DNA of 64,000 nucleotides from Gnetum montanum (GCA_015680685.1 MNCI01036463.1:881228-945227); one strand, 5' to 3'; shown: positions 47,301 through 52,773, counted from the first letter of the stretch. The notes: a model not told the origin generated them from the letters alone. Program-made: numbers and translations.

Positions 47301-47458
47301 AATGATCGAATTCCATGAACAAAATCCAAAAACTAACACAGACCGCCTTAGCAATCAGGAACTGGCTCGTCGCATGCCTGAGAATGAGAATGAGCAGATA
47401 CTGGAGGTGCGCATCTTTTGCGAGTACATCTCACAGAATCTCCCGCGGAAGAAGCCAT
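9870..47458 (-). CDS. ORC2: Origin recognition complex subunit 2, seven-exon gene
   Basis: ORC2 is a core subunit of the nuclear origin recognition complex, which marks replication origins and helps load MCM helicase. Joined exons give 381 codons and a stop (1146 nt), close to the roughly 360-residue plant ORC2 length. N-terminal residues 27-61 carry the plant-type SRSYFLAKE and [11 protein letters not shown] motifs. The divergent AAA+-like core begins at the [10 protein letters not shown] and [14 protein letters not shown] segments (exon 4). It continues with [12 protein letters not shown] and [14 protein letters not shown]. The C-terminal winged-helix part has [40 protein letters not shown] and DGQDYLYVP. 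Splice sites are GT-AG and phases match at all junctions; only exon 1 is tentative. Introns 3 and 4 (11.8 and 21.9 kb) are packed with retrotransposon relics, yet the reading frame is intact, so the gene is probably functional. Transcript data would settle the start. Confidence 0.93.
10167..10394 (-). CDS. ORC2: ORC2 exon 6
   Basis: The acceptor TTTTTTAG ends at 10395, and the donor is G|GTATGT at 10166. It encodes residues 240-315, including the [27 protein letters not shown] and [20 protein letters not shown] motifs. The intron to exon 7 is 97 bases, in strong contrast to the giant upstream introns. Confidence 0.95.
10578..10872 (-). CDS. ORC2: ORC2 exon 5
   Basis: The acceptor TTTTGCAG ends at 10873, and the donor T|GTAAGT is at 10577. 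It encodes residues 142-239, [12 protein letters not shown] through [12 protein letters not shown] to [10 protein letters not shown]. The L-L-W codons are rebuilt exactly across the junction with exon 6 (phase 1). The intron to exon 6 is 183 bases. Confidence 0.95.
11369..11419 (+). repeat. Possible tRNA-derived SINE head
   Basis: CAGCTCAGTTGCTAC (11369-11383) resembles a tRNA A-box region, and GTTCAAATCC (11410-11419) a B box. The spacing fits a tRNA pseudogene or SINE head. A 3' end was not found; the block to about 11600 could be the SINE body. Confidence 0.4.
12490..12565 (-). pseudogene. LINE C-terminal zinc-knuckle-like segment
   Basis: The minus-strand reading [13 protein letters not shown] followed by [10 protein letters not shown] resembles the cysteine/histidine segment (C-x2-C ... 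EDEEH) that follows the reverse transcriptase in many LINEs. It lies downstream of the FVDD domain in the right orientation. Confidence 0.6.
13160..13960 (-). pseudogene. Reverse transcriptase of the CR1/L2-like LINE
   Basis: Translation on the minus strand shows [11 protein letters not shown] at about 13955, then [11 protein letters not shown], the [14 protein letters not shown] block and [12 protein letters not shown] (catalytic D). [19 protein letters not shown] follows, and FVDD lies at 13420-13409. [14 protein letters not shown] and [10 protein letters not shown] come next. One stop at 13477 and a shift near 13190 break it. Polypeptide features are those of a LINE RT (palm and start of thumb). 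KQGCPLSPTLF-type spelling points away from plant L1. Confidence 0.8.
14690..15395 (-). pseudogene. Endonuclease (EEP/APE type) domain of the same LINE
   Basis: On the minus strand the translation gives [16 protein letters not shown] (metal-binding E), then [21 protein letters not shown], and later [12 protein letters not shown] (GDFNA at 15005-14991, catalytic D/N). These are the standard landmarks of LINE apurinic-like endonucleases. The extreme N-terminus is missing at the junction near 15410. Stops are present. Confidence 0.7.
15417..15835 (+). pseudogene. LINE tail fragment: coiled coil plus J-domain
   Basis: The first part encodes a charged coiled coil ([29 protein letters not shown]). 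After a frame change near 15607 comes a J-domain: [18 protein letters not shown], then SAKFHPDAG with HPD at 15676-15684. It continues with [28 protein letters not shown] and a CAC end. It closely resembles the tail of the element ending at 27.5 kb. Nothing of its RT is present, so this is a severed 3' piece. Its right side abuts a minus-strand zf-RVT scrap at about 15862. Confidence 0.8.
15862..15960 (-). pseudogene. zf-RVT scrap of an L1-like LINE
   Basis: The minus-strand reading [20 protein letters not shown] matches the [13 protein letters not shown] and [13 protein letters not shown] segments of the plus-strand elements. It lies out of order relative to the main minus-strand element, which has its own zf-RVT start at 17.0 kb, so it is a separate or rearranged fragment. 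An ambiguous base sits at 15949. Confidence 0.6.
16001..16330 (-). pseudogene. Uncharacterised post-zf-RVT domain, copy A
   Basis: The reading [17 protein letters not shown] (about 16325) is followed by [19 protein letters not shown] and [13 protein letters not shown]. The same order occurs at 26100-26580, 33458-33676 and 41100-41600. I do not recognise the domain. Its repeated preservation next to the zf-RVT suggests it is a real part of ORF2 of this LINE family. Confidence 0.7.
16874..19237 (-). pseudogene. ORF2 endonuclease, reverse transcriptase and zf-RVT start
   Basis: ORF2 starts at ATG 19237 with [18 protein letters not shown], the classic L1 endonuclease N-terminus. LVGDFNQ (about 18850) and TSDHRPLLC (about 18600) are the catalytic D/N and SDH motifs. 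The RT shows [11 protein letters not shown] (about 17570), GDPLSQFLF (about 17375) and YVDD (17263-17252). zf-RVT begins at [12 protein letters not shown] (about 16930). Stops such as CL*EMK and shifts disable it. Confidence 0.8.
19846..21046 (-). pseudogene. ORF1 of the minus-strand LINE, with a poly-glycine insert
   Basis: The N-terminal part is interrupted by the homopolymer tract at 20708-20953, which reads as a Gly-rich run. Downstream, [17 protein letters not shown] and the [12 protein letters not shown] ... [16 protein letters not shown] segment match the plus-strand ORF1 ([12 protein letters not shown] ... [12 protein letters not shown]). The layout resembles DUF4283-type ORF1 proteins of plant L1 elements, which bind RNA. 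Many stops. Confidence 0.6.
20708..20953 (+). repeat. 246-bp near-pure C tract with CACAC interruptions
   Basis: Almost only C on the plus strand, broken by ACACA, A and T at semi-regular places. The block AACCTCCCCCCCACACACCC occurs twice (about 20728 and 20905). It lies at the head-to-head junction of two LINEs. The minus strand is G-rich with strong G-quadruplex potential. It could be real expansion or an assembly artefact. Confidence 0.9.
21138..22175 (+). pseudogene. ORF1 of the plus-strand LINE
   Basis: Fragments [20 protein letters not shown] and [20 protein letters not shown] resemble the DUF4283 region of plant L1 ORF1 (RNA-binding). [16 protein letters not shown] and [15 protein letters not shown] follow in another frame. 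The C-terminal half is basic and proline-rich, and is interrupted by the 49-base gap at 21799-21847. The stop after IPWEL and the frame changes show decay. It ends just before the ORF2 ATG at 22166. Confidence 0.65.
21799..21847. other. Assembly gap (49 N)
   Basis: This is a run of unknown bases inside LINE ORF1, flanked on the left by GCCCCCCA. The true length is unknown. Confidence 0.99.
22166..22940 (+). pseudogene. ORF2 endonuclease (EEP/APE type)
   Basis: ATG at 22166 begins [17 protein letters not shown], followed by [11 protein letters not shown] (catalytic E), [27 protein letters not shown] (D, N) and then a C run (22603-22613) that shifts the frame. The next frame gives [17 protein letters not shown] and [10 protein letters not shown], where the usual SDH is SNH. 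This is the standard L1 endonuclease that nicks target DNA. The early stop and the SDH change mean this copy is dead. Confidence 0.85.
23230..23940 (+). repeat. Second copy of the endonuclease C-terminal and linker block
   Basis: Bases 23230-23940 repeat 22533-23210 in the same orientation: [39 protein letters not shown], then [15 protein letters not shown] and EETYW. This copy has intact SDH but a 34-base C run at 23301-23334. The two copies differ at many positions, so the duplication is old or came from recombination between related elements. Confidence 0.85.
24240..25510 (+). pseudogene. ORF2 reverse transcriptase
   Basis: In the first frame: [35 protein letters not shown] and [15 protein letters not shown] (catalytic D). 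An 11-base G run at 24713-24723 shifts the frame. The second frame has [28 protein letters not shown] (YADD at 24874-24885), [29 protein letters not shown] and [15 protein letters not shown]. These are the RT palm and thumb of plant L1 elements. Apart from the homopolymer shift, it is well preserved. It ends at a stop near 25508 and the reading continues in other frames. Confidence 0.88.
25640..25860 (+). pseudogene. zf-RVT zinc knuckle
   Basis: [20 protein letters not shown] is followed by [20 protein letters not shown] and [10 protein letters not shown]. Cysteines and histidine fit the zf-RVT domain that follows RT in plant L1. A C run (25852-25862) ends the block. Confidence 0.85.
26100..26580 (+). 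pseudogene. Uncharacterised post-zf-RVT domain, copy B
   Basis: Order of conserved pieces: [74 protein letters not shown] and [14 protein letters not shown]. All four LINE copies in this window keep this order. The GLQD-FF, F(F/Y)VQS.N..KL.G.HF and LIL.LW words are the best landmarks. I know no named family for it. A C run follows (26585-26595). Confidence 0.75.
26830..27437 (+). pseudogene. Coiled coil and C-terminal J-domain of ORF2
   Basis: A long charged helix ([54 protein letters not shown]) leads into [12 protein letters not shown], then QTSARFHPN (HPN at 27271-27279 in place of HPD), [35 protein letters not shown]. This matches the J-domain pattern: helix I with Y-x-[IV]-LGI, helix II, HPD, helix III ending in a D.E.R..LD word. 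J-domains recruit and activate Hsp70. Internal stops and the HPN change mark decay. It is the last coding block before the 3' end. Confidence 0.75.
27573..27834. other. Non-coding flank with a repeated 3' end word
   Basis: TTCTATTAAAAGAAAAA occurs at about 27556-27572 and again at about 27624-27640, which may mark a second LINE end or a short duplication. Otherwise nothing is supported. Confidence 0.5.
27835..29780 (+). repeat. Unclassified interspersed repeat, copy 2
   Basis: It aligns with copy 1 (3545-5005) over landmarks such as GCCCTTTGGGCCCTAGGATA, ACCTTGAATGGATGG and GGTACATAGGCCCTATAATC. The left part (about 27950-28560) is longer than in copy 1 and holds a SINE-like head. No coding capacity. 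Confidence 0.7.
28427..28477 (-). repeat. Possible tRNA-derived SINE head
   Basis: The minus strand reads TTGTGATGGTAAGGTAC (28477-28461), resembling a tRNA A box. It is followed by GGCTTGAGCC (28436-28427), resembling a B box. It lies inside the extra sequence of repeat copy 2, consistent with an insertion. Confidence 0.4.
29781..30456. other. Intronic non-coding DNA
   Basis: AT-rich sequence. At 30225-30365 there are many TCACTATC / CATTATCA words. Nothing coding. Confidence 0.45.
30457..31000 (+). pseudogene. RTE-type LINE, 3' end fragment with (GAT)n tail
   Basis: The translation reads [39 protein letters not shown], then after stops and frame changes WFGHVQRRS, and HVANPILL near the end. 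These words are the typical C-terminal end of plant RTE reverse transcriptase ORFs. GCGACAAGGCTAA followed by a GAT trinucleotide tail (about 30981-30998) matches the short-motif tails of RTE elements. It is strongly 5'-truncated and decayed. Confidence 0.8.
31795..32330. repeat. Local ~200-bp tandem duplication with an inverted piece
   Basis: Unit A (about 31795-32010) and unit B (about 32011-32205) share ACTATAATGTTTT, and the end word AGAATTCAATTCAGTTG. At 32295-32330 the complement recurs inverted (CAATTGAATTCTGAATA ... AAATGACTCC). The combination of direct and inverted copies suggests a non-autonomous element or foldback remnant. Confidence 0.55.
32730..32862 (-). CDS. ORC2: ORC2 exon 4
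   Basis: The acceptor ATATCTAG ends at 32863, and the donor AAT|GTGAG is at 32729. It encodes the end of residue 97 to residue 141: [44 protein letters not shown]. The GFGSKK loop takes the place of a P-loop in this divergent AAA+ subunit. It lies alone, 21.9 kb from exon 5 and 11.8 kb from exon 3. The AG|G split arginine joins exactly with exon 3. Confidence 0.95.
33458..33676 (+). pseudogene. Uncharacterised post-zf-RVT domain, copy C (C-terminal half)
   Basis: [40 protein letters not shown] and [14 protein letters not shown] match the same blocks in the other copies. The first half is missing because the insertion is truncated. The frame is open to the stop at 33674-33676. Confidence 0.75.
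33930..34483 (+). pseudogene. Coiled coil plus J-domain, best preserved frame
   Basis: From 34013 to the stop at 34481-34483 the frame is open for 156 codons. Residues about 1-75 are a charged coiled coil ([40 protein letters not shown]). Residues about 84-156 form a J-domain: [36 protein letters not shown] (HQD at 34331-34339 in place of HPD), [34 protein letters not shown] frame break separates it from the upstream coil start. Family knowledge: J-domains act on Hsp70 through HPD, so this copy would probably be impaired. Confidence 0.8.
35060..35540 (-). repeat. Unclassified interspersed repeat, copy 3 (inverted, partial)
   Basis: The minus strand shares TTTACCTTGAATGGATGGGTT, AATGGTGATGAACAC, TATCCAACCCTA, and GGTTGAGTTG with copies 1 and 2, in the same order. 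It is shorter and more diverged. Confidence 0.65.
37840..38620 (-). pseudogene. RTE-type LINE reverse transcriptase relic
   Basis: The minus strand, with frame changes, gives [20 protein letters not shown] (catalytic FADD altered to FADS near 38608), then [60 protein letters not shown] and [10 protein letters not shown]. The left end near 37840 carries CCAACCAGATGGGTTGGCTG. It is decayed and not functional. It is the same clade as the fragment at 30.5 kb but another copy, in the opposite orientation. Confidence 0.75.
40120..40920 (+). pseudogene. RT thumb and zf-RVT of the 40-kb LINE
   Basis: [20 protein letters not shown] and [12 protein letters not shown] match the RT C-terminal region of the 25-kb copy. 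[40 protein letters not shown] and [10 protein letters not shown] make up a well-kept zf-RVT. A stop and frame change near 40350 and 40508 disable it. Confidence 0.8.
41100..41762 (+). pseudogene. Uncharacterised post-zf-RVT domain, copy D (nearly complete)
   Basis: [40 protein letters not shown], then a stop, [40 protein letters not shown] and [14 protein letters not shown]. It covers the same order as copy B over about 150 residues and extends downstream in an open frame to 41760. Confidence 0.75.
42131..42372 (+). pseudogene. J-domain of the 40-kb LINE (HPD kept)
   Basis: [33 protein letters not shown] (HPD at 42216-42224), [37 protein letters not shown] and a stop. Two in-frame stops interrupt it. 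The coiled coil precedes it at about 41760-42115, also with stops. HPD and the helix III pattern are retained in spite of decay. Confidence 0.75.
44630..44736 (-). CDS. ORC2: ORC2 exon 3
   Basis: The acceptor TTCATAG ends at 44737, and the donor AG|GTTTGT is at 44629. It encodes residues 62-96 plus two bases: [36 protein letters not shown]. It matches the conserved K-H-x-x-E ... S-Y-x-x-x-Y-x-x-W helix that precedes the AAA+ core in plant ORC2. The frame joins both neighbours. Confidence 0.93.
44737..47114 (-). other. ORC2: ORC2 intron 2, 2.4 kb
   Basis: AT-rich intron. I found no coding or transposon block in it. Confidence 0.8.
47115..47273 (-). CDS. ORC2: ORC2 exon 2 (N-terminal region)
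   Basis: The acceptor CACTTGCAG ends at 47274, and the donor CAG|GTATGA is at 47114. It encodes 53 residues in phase 0: [20 protein letters not shown], then [12 protein letters not shown] and [11 protein letters not shown]. The SR.YFLAKE and K..DI..V.EQ words are shared by plant ORC2 N-termini. It is GC-rich compared with the rest of the gene, as expected near a promoter. Confidence 0.93.
47435..47458 (-). CDS. ORC2: ORC2 exon 1 (tentative start)
   Basis: ATG at 47458 reads MASSAGDS up to a donor TCT|GTGAGA at 47434. This gives phase 0 into exon 2 across a 161-base intron. In-frame reading upstream of exon 2 without splicing has no ATG. Caution: the ATG overlaps a TATAAAATG word, so if that is the TATA box this ATG would lie upstream of the transcription start and the true start would differ. 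Confidence 0.5.
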
Positions 47459-47603
47459 TTTATACTGTATTACAATCGCAGCAGCGCTTCAATCAAAGTC
47501 ACAGACTTCAATCTTAAACGACAGATTCCAGTGCGCTGCAGAGCATCTTCATCGTTGGAGTCGTAAAATCCAACGACGCATTCGCGGCTTCACTCCTGAA
47601 CCG

Positions 47604-47612
47604 TTTCCCGCC
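47604..47612. promoter_or_regulatory. E2F-type site upstream of ORC2
   Basis: TTTCCCGCC is a perfect match to the E2F consensus TTTSSCGS. It is about 146 bases upstream of the proposed ATG, in a locally GC-rich block. Plant ORC genes are known E2F targets expressed at G1/S. A second, weaker TCCCGCGG word is at 47441-47448. Confidence 0.7.
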
Positions 47613-47658
47613 ATTCAACAATCATCAACATTACCATTCAAAACGTCGTGAAGATGGC

Positions 47659-48310
47659 CTTAACCGTAGATGAAAGAGCTCCCCACTTAAATCTCTCGGG
47701 TTTGAAACGAAATTTTTTCTCATCCTTTCTCGGTCTACGTTGGGGGTCGGATGTAATGATAATAACTATATACCGATATTACCCAACACGATATTTTTTC
47801 ATTTAGCCCAGTATATGGTCAGCTCTAAGTGAAAGGGTGGTTCATATGATTTTCAACGGCAAACAAATGCTCCTTTTAAGAAATATACTTATGCATGAAA
47901 ACCTTAAAAAAATAGTTGGTTTTCCACTAGTGTGTCTTAAAAGAAAACAATTAGTCTTTTAACTGTGTCTATCTTTATTTTTGGTTCTTTGGTTCTTAAG
48001 TAAATTCGGCAAACATAAAAAATGGAACACTTCAAATGGAACATAAAAAATAAAACACTTTCTATATAATATTCTTTTATAAGGCCCCTTCTCAAAATCT
48101 ATATGTTACTTTTTTTAAACCCTACCAAGTAACAACAAGTAACTAAACAAGTATAAACCACTTTCCCTTTCTTGCCCCATATAAGCTACTTTCCTCCTCT
48201 ATACCAACTAACATATTTCTAATGCAATCTTCATACCTTCTTATACATAAATAAAACACAAAAAATTACAAATCCTTTGCATCTCACCCTATATCTTGAA
48301 ACCCTAACCT
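47659..48310. other. Upstream intergenic DNA
   Basis: This is beyond the ORC2 promoter region. AT-rich, with no supported coding feature. It probably contains distal promoter sequence. Confidence 0.4.
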
Positions 48311-48810
48311 TGCTCTCTTGAAATCCTCTACTGTCTTTAGAAGCTCTTTGTATCATAGCCTACTTTGTGATTTTTTTTGTATCTCACCCTTCTCTCTTAA
48401 AAATCCTCTACTATCTGCAAAAGCTCGTTGTATCATAGCCTTCTATTTGCAATTTTTTTGCATCTCACCCTACTCTCCTGAAACCCTCTTACTAAAAACT
48501 CTATTTATCACACCTTGTTGTTTGCAAAATCTTTACTCATCACAACCTCTTGTTTACAAAAGCTCACTACATCACAATCTATTGCTTGCAAAAGCTCTAT
48601 ACATCATAGCCTACTATCTACAACTTCTTGTTGTCATCAAAAGCTCACTACATCACAACCTATTGCTTGCAAAAGCTCTATACATCATAGCCTACTATCT
48701 ACAACTTCTTGTTGTCATCAAAAGCTAGCTACATCACAACCTATTGTTTGTGATTTCCTATTGTCTGCAAAAGCTCTACTCATCATAGCCTATTTTCTAC
48801 AAAAGCTCTC
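48310..48810 (+). repeat. Degenerate tandem repeat with an 81-bp core
   Basis: AAAAGCTCACTACATCACA starts at 48558 and 48639, and a variant starts at 48720, giving an exact 81-bp period over about 2.5 units. Flanking sequence from 48310 has longer, diverged versions (AGCTC.TTGTATCATAGCCT and GCATCTCACCCT). Because 81 is a multiple of three, it keeps a frame open with a 27-residue periodicity, but the composition suggests a repeat and not a protein. Confidence 0.85.
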
Positions 48811-48939
48811 CACATGTTGTCTGTTTGTGTTTTCATTCAATTTGTAATTTTTCCCTATTTTTCCCTTTATTATTCCCTATTTTTCCTTATTTTGCATTTA
48901 TTATTCGTGCACTTTACTTTAATGCACTTTAATTAGGTA

Positions 48940-49200
48940 ATTAATTTCTAGTTGTTAATGAACACAAGCACGACTACTTCAAGCATACATATAGTGCTTG
49001 GTAACCCATAAACACTTAACGTTTAGTAACCCAATAATGCTATATGCATTCAGGATATGTCCAGGAGAGTGGGAATAGGTACTTGTGTTAAGCTAGCTAG
49101 GTAGTAGGTTAAGTAGATATTACATTCCTTTACCTTTCATTTTTGTTCTAGGCGATTAAATTTATAAAATACAAAATGATAAAAATCATATACCTCAATT
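48940..49200 (+). repeat. LTR fragment (R/U5 part) upstream of the main LTR
   Basis: The stretch with AACACAAGCACGACTACTTC, GTGCTTGGTAACCC, AGGATATGTCC.GGAG.G and TTGTTCTAGGCGATTAA matches 49690-49920 of the complete LTR in the same order and orientation. It is therefore a second, truncated copy of the same LTR family placed directly upstream. Confidence 0.75.
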
Positions 49201-49264
49201 GCACTTAACCATATACTTATACTTCATGAGTGGAACTGAGAAGACAATGAACATTCTCAATGTC

Positions 49265-50069
49265 TGATAAATCATGTTTTTCAATGCTCCAATATCGGGG
49301 TGGCTGCAATATCGAGTACACGATATCGGGTACGCGATATCGTGACCCAAGATGCGATATCGTACATTTGATATCGCAAGGTTACTCCCAGGTCTATAAA
49401 TACAGTGCCCAAGCACACAATTGGGAGTAAATTTTTGGAAGTTAAGTAGCGAAAATCTTGCAATTTGTTCATTTGAGAGTTAGAATAATTTCCAAGTGCC
49501 TGCAGCAGGAGATCTAAGTGTGAATGGATCTTTATTCAAGCATTGATGTACCTAAACACATCATTGTGTTGGCAATAAAGACAAACTCTTTGATTCATCC
49601 TTGCAGCACTTGAGACTTTCTTTCTTATGCATTTATATTTCATGCAATTTACATAAACATTATTTATGTAGTGATTACCTTTGATTAATCAAGCAACTCA
49701 TTAAGATACACAAACACGACCCCTTTGAAGATACGTGTAACACTTGGTAGCTCAAAAACAATTAGCATTTGACAACTCGGTAGTGTTTACACAAAGTTCA
49801 AGATGTGTCCGGGAAGTGGAAAAGGTTACCTGTGTTAGGCTAGATTAGACTATAGTTTACTGAGCAATTAATCGCTCTTACTTTTATTCTTGTTCTAGGC
49901 AAGTAATTTGATAAAAACACAAAATAATAAAAATCTTACGTCTCAGTCACACACACACACTGTTTAGCTCTAGTGTACTTAGTAATTATAGTCTATAAAA
50001 TTTGACTAGATTGCATGTGAACACCTGTGATTCGTATGGTTGGGTGTAAGGGTACCTTGCCACTCATCA
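49265..50069 (+). repeat. 5' LTR of a plus-strand gypsy-like element
   Basis: It begins TGATAA and ends CTCATCA, followed by a primer binding site at 50070. It contains the TATAAATA box at 49395-49402, an AAGTAGCGAAAATCTTGCA block and the GGCAATAAAGAC block. Its end, GTGATTCGTATGGTTGGG, matches the end of the LTR at 52774-53730. The left boundary is chosen from the TGATAA start and is approximate. Confidence 0.8.
49292..49402 (+). promoter_or_regulatory. LTR promoter: clustered GATATCG palindromes and TATA box
   Basis: Five or more ATATCG/GATATCG words, two of them within CGATATCG palindromes, lie at 49292-49378. TATAAATA is at 49395-49402. The same arrangement is found in the LTR at 1-395. 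Confidence 0.55.
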
Positions 50070-50090
50070 TTGACATCGTTACTAGGGAAC
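50070..50090 (+). promoter_or_regulatory. Primer binding site (tRNA-Asp type), decayed
   Basis: TTGACATCGTTACTAGGGA directly follows the LTR end. It matches the 3' end complement of plant tRNA-Asp (TGGCGCCGTTGCCGGGG) except for six G-to-A or C-to-T changes. tRNA-Asp priming is common in Athila/Tat-type gypsy elements. Confidence 0.75.
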
Positions 50091-50224
50091 TATAGTTCTT
50101 CGTGTGCTATCTAAGCTTAATGAAACTTAGTAACCTTGTTGTTCAAACCCTTCTATGAAAATAAAATTTATCATCATTAAATTAAACCTTAACTACACAC
50201 TGTTTACAAGTTTATTAACACAAA

Positions 50225-52500
50225 ATGTTTTCTTCTCACAGGAGCCCATCTCCACCTAGGGTAGTTCAAGTGCCTCAACAATACCGGGTGGTATATGCTC
50301 ATCTTGATGAGTATGTACTAGACTTTACCTTCATCTTGCATCAAGATAAACTAATGCGGTGGCACGATATGGAAGATAACATTATGTTGCCACTTGACCA
50401 ATCTATTCCAGCAATGCTCCAGCTAATGCTTGCATGACACGGGCTTCAACATGTCGATGGAGAATATGAGATGTGAGATCCTGACTCAAGGGATTATCAT
50501 CTCACTGAAGCACAAAGATGAAGGGATCGTCAATTGGAGCACCAACATGAGCTAATGAAGGGCAAGGGGTCAAATATTTGTCCACCTCCGCTTGGCCTAA
50601 TTGATGAAAGCGATCACTTCTTTAGCGATTCTCCTCTCTTTGACTTTGTTCAAGGAGCCCTCAACTAGAATGTACAATCCACAATCCATAATCTAGGTTA
50701 TAGTCAAAATGGATCCAATGACAAAAATGGATCTGGAGAAGCAAGTTAAGGAAAGGGGGACAAAGGAAATCATGATCGTGATCGTGGTTGCAAGCATTGA
50801 AGCAATGGTGATAGGCATCAACGCGGAGCAAGTTCCCCTTCTTCTTCCCCTTCATTGTCATCATCTTCTTCTTCATCCTGTTCAGATCGTGGTTGCAAAA
50901 GAAATAACCATGATGGAGGTGACCAACAGGACTAGAACAATAGAAGGGACCGTTGGGATAGTTGTGATCAAAGACATGGGCAATCTAGAGAGACCCACCA
51001 TCAAGAAAGAAGGGCTAGCAAAGAACATCGTAGGCACCACCATCATGCCCTTGATGAACCTTTACTTGCTACTTGGGGCATGTTGAATATTGCAGAGGCT
51101 ATGAGGATTCCAACCAAGCACATGAACCACAGTAGAATAAAGAGGTTGAATATGAACAACATCCCTTGGTTTGAGGGAAGATATGATGCTGATCCACAAA
51201 ATCATCTCCAGGTCTTCCAAGATGCATGTGCCTTGCAAAATATTGAGAACAAATGGCAAAAGCCAAAATTATTTTTTCAAGGACACTCATAAAGGAAGCA
51301 AAAAATTGGTATTGATCCTTGGAACTAGAATCAATCAGGTAGTGGAGTATGAGGTTGGAATTATTCAATGACAAATATCAATATACTCTCGAGTATCCAA
51401 TCTAAGAAAATAAATTCAAGGGTGGAATAAGGGAATCATGAGCCCTTGGATGCTGTTATTGGCCAATACTACTCTCTATTACATAGGTGTCTTGACCATG
51501 AATACTCTCAGCTTGATCAGCTTCACCATATCATATACGGGTTGTGATCTGAAACTAGGAAAACCCTTAGTGTCTATGCTCAAGGGAGATTGATGGAGTT
51601 GAGCATCCATTGGATTTAAAAATTAATTGAGTGGGTAGCCAAAGAGGAGGGAGAACTAAGAAAACATGAAAGTGTAGAAGAATACAATAGGGATCCTTCT
51701 ATTCATAAAAAGGGGGTTTGATTTTGTGACATTGAGGACAAATTCGTCAAAGATGAGGTGGTTAATCAGAAAACCTTGCCATTCCAAAAATTTCAATTAG
51801 AAATTACGGCTAAAGTTGATTAATTATGGAACTCCATGGAACTTAAGTTTCAAGATATCTTAAAAATTGGTGAAGAGTCCAAGGAGTAAAGTGATGAGCA
51901 TGAGCACCAGAGGCATAAGGAGGTTGAACATGCCAAATCTAAGGGTAAAGGTGAAATGGCTACGATAGAGATGGCCGCAGATAGCAACTCAGATGATGAT
52001 GGCAGGTGTGATATCTACCAGTATGAACATCCTAAGGGATGTTGTTCAGTTGTATCACACTTGCAGGAATCTAGGGTGTATGCCCTACATCCACGACTTG
52101 CACAAAGGCAAACGCCCAAAAGATTGCCTTATCCACAAGGCAATCCTCAACAGTTCCACCAACCCTAGTAGTATTATCCAAGTGAAACTCCACGAAAACC
52201 TTATAAATTATACCAACAATGGTAGCAATCACAATCATGGGCGTTACCACCTCCAAGGCAATAGTACCCTTACCGACAACTAGATCCCTATGGTTACTAT
52301 GTTCAGCAACCTTCTTCTCCAAGGGACTCCTCTGGTCATGTTGCCACTTACCAACGTCACCACTACCCTCCTAAAACATACCAATCACCCTATATAAGGA
52401 GGGATGCCACCTACTATCCTCATGCACCTTCTATTCCTGCACCTACTCCTCCACCTCCTACACAGCTACCACCTGCTCCGTTCATGCAAGGAGAATTACC
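50225..52500 (+). pseudogene. gag of the plus-strand gypsy-like element
   Basis: Decayed reading with stops and frame changes: a start near 50225, a Ser-rich block near 50850, IKRLNMNNIPWFEGRYDADP at about 51140 and a NHEPLDA segment near 51440. CDIYQYEHPKGCCSVVSHLQ at about 52010 resembles a CCHC-like knuckle. The end is proline-rich. The same words occur in the minus-strand element (63.9-63.2 kb). After about 52500 the sequence loses similarity and stops at the LTR of the nested element at 52774. Confidence 0.75.
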
Positions 52501-52773
52501 TGCATAAACAAAGCAAAGGAATGCTATGAGTGTAGTTAATTTGCAATCGATTAATCCATCAAGCAAGTTGGAACCATGAACAAAGAAAAGACCCTTCTTT
52601 CAACCTCACAATCCACCAAAGCCCTCGGACACATCGGTAGTTAGTACCCCTACTCCTCCAACTTCCTTTGTTTCCTCTCTATCCAACTCCCCCTTCAAAC
52701 CAAAATCCTTCTCAAATCCATACTGTATTGTTGACACATGCTATATTTGATTGGATTCAAGTTGGTAGCCTGC

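Noticed and set aside
47302-47651. Plus-strand frames opposite the ORC2 promoter
   Set aside because: Three overlapping frames with no family likeness; the region is explained by ORC2 exon 1 and promoter.
48318-48847. 110-136-codon frames with 27-residue repeats
   Set aside because: They arise from an 81-bp tandem repeat; composition is non-protein-like.
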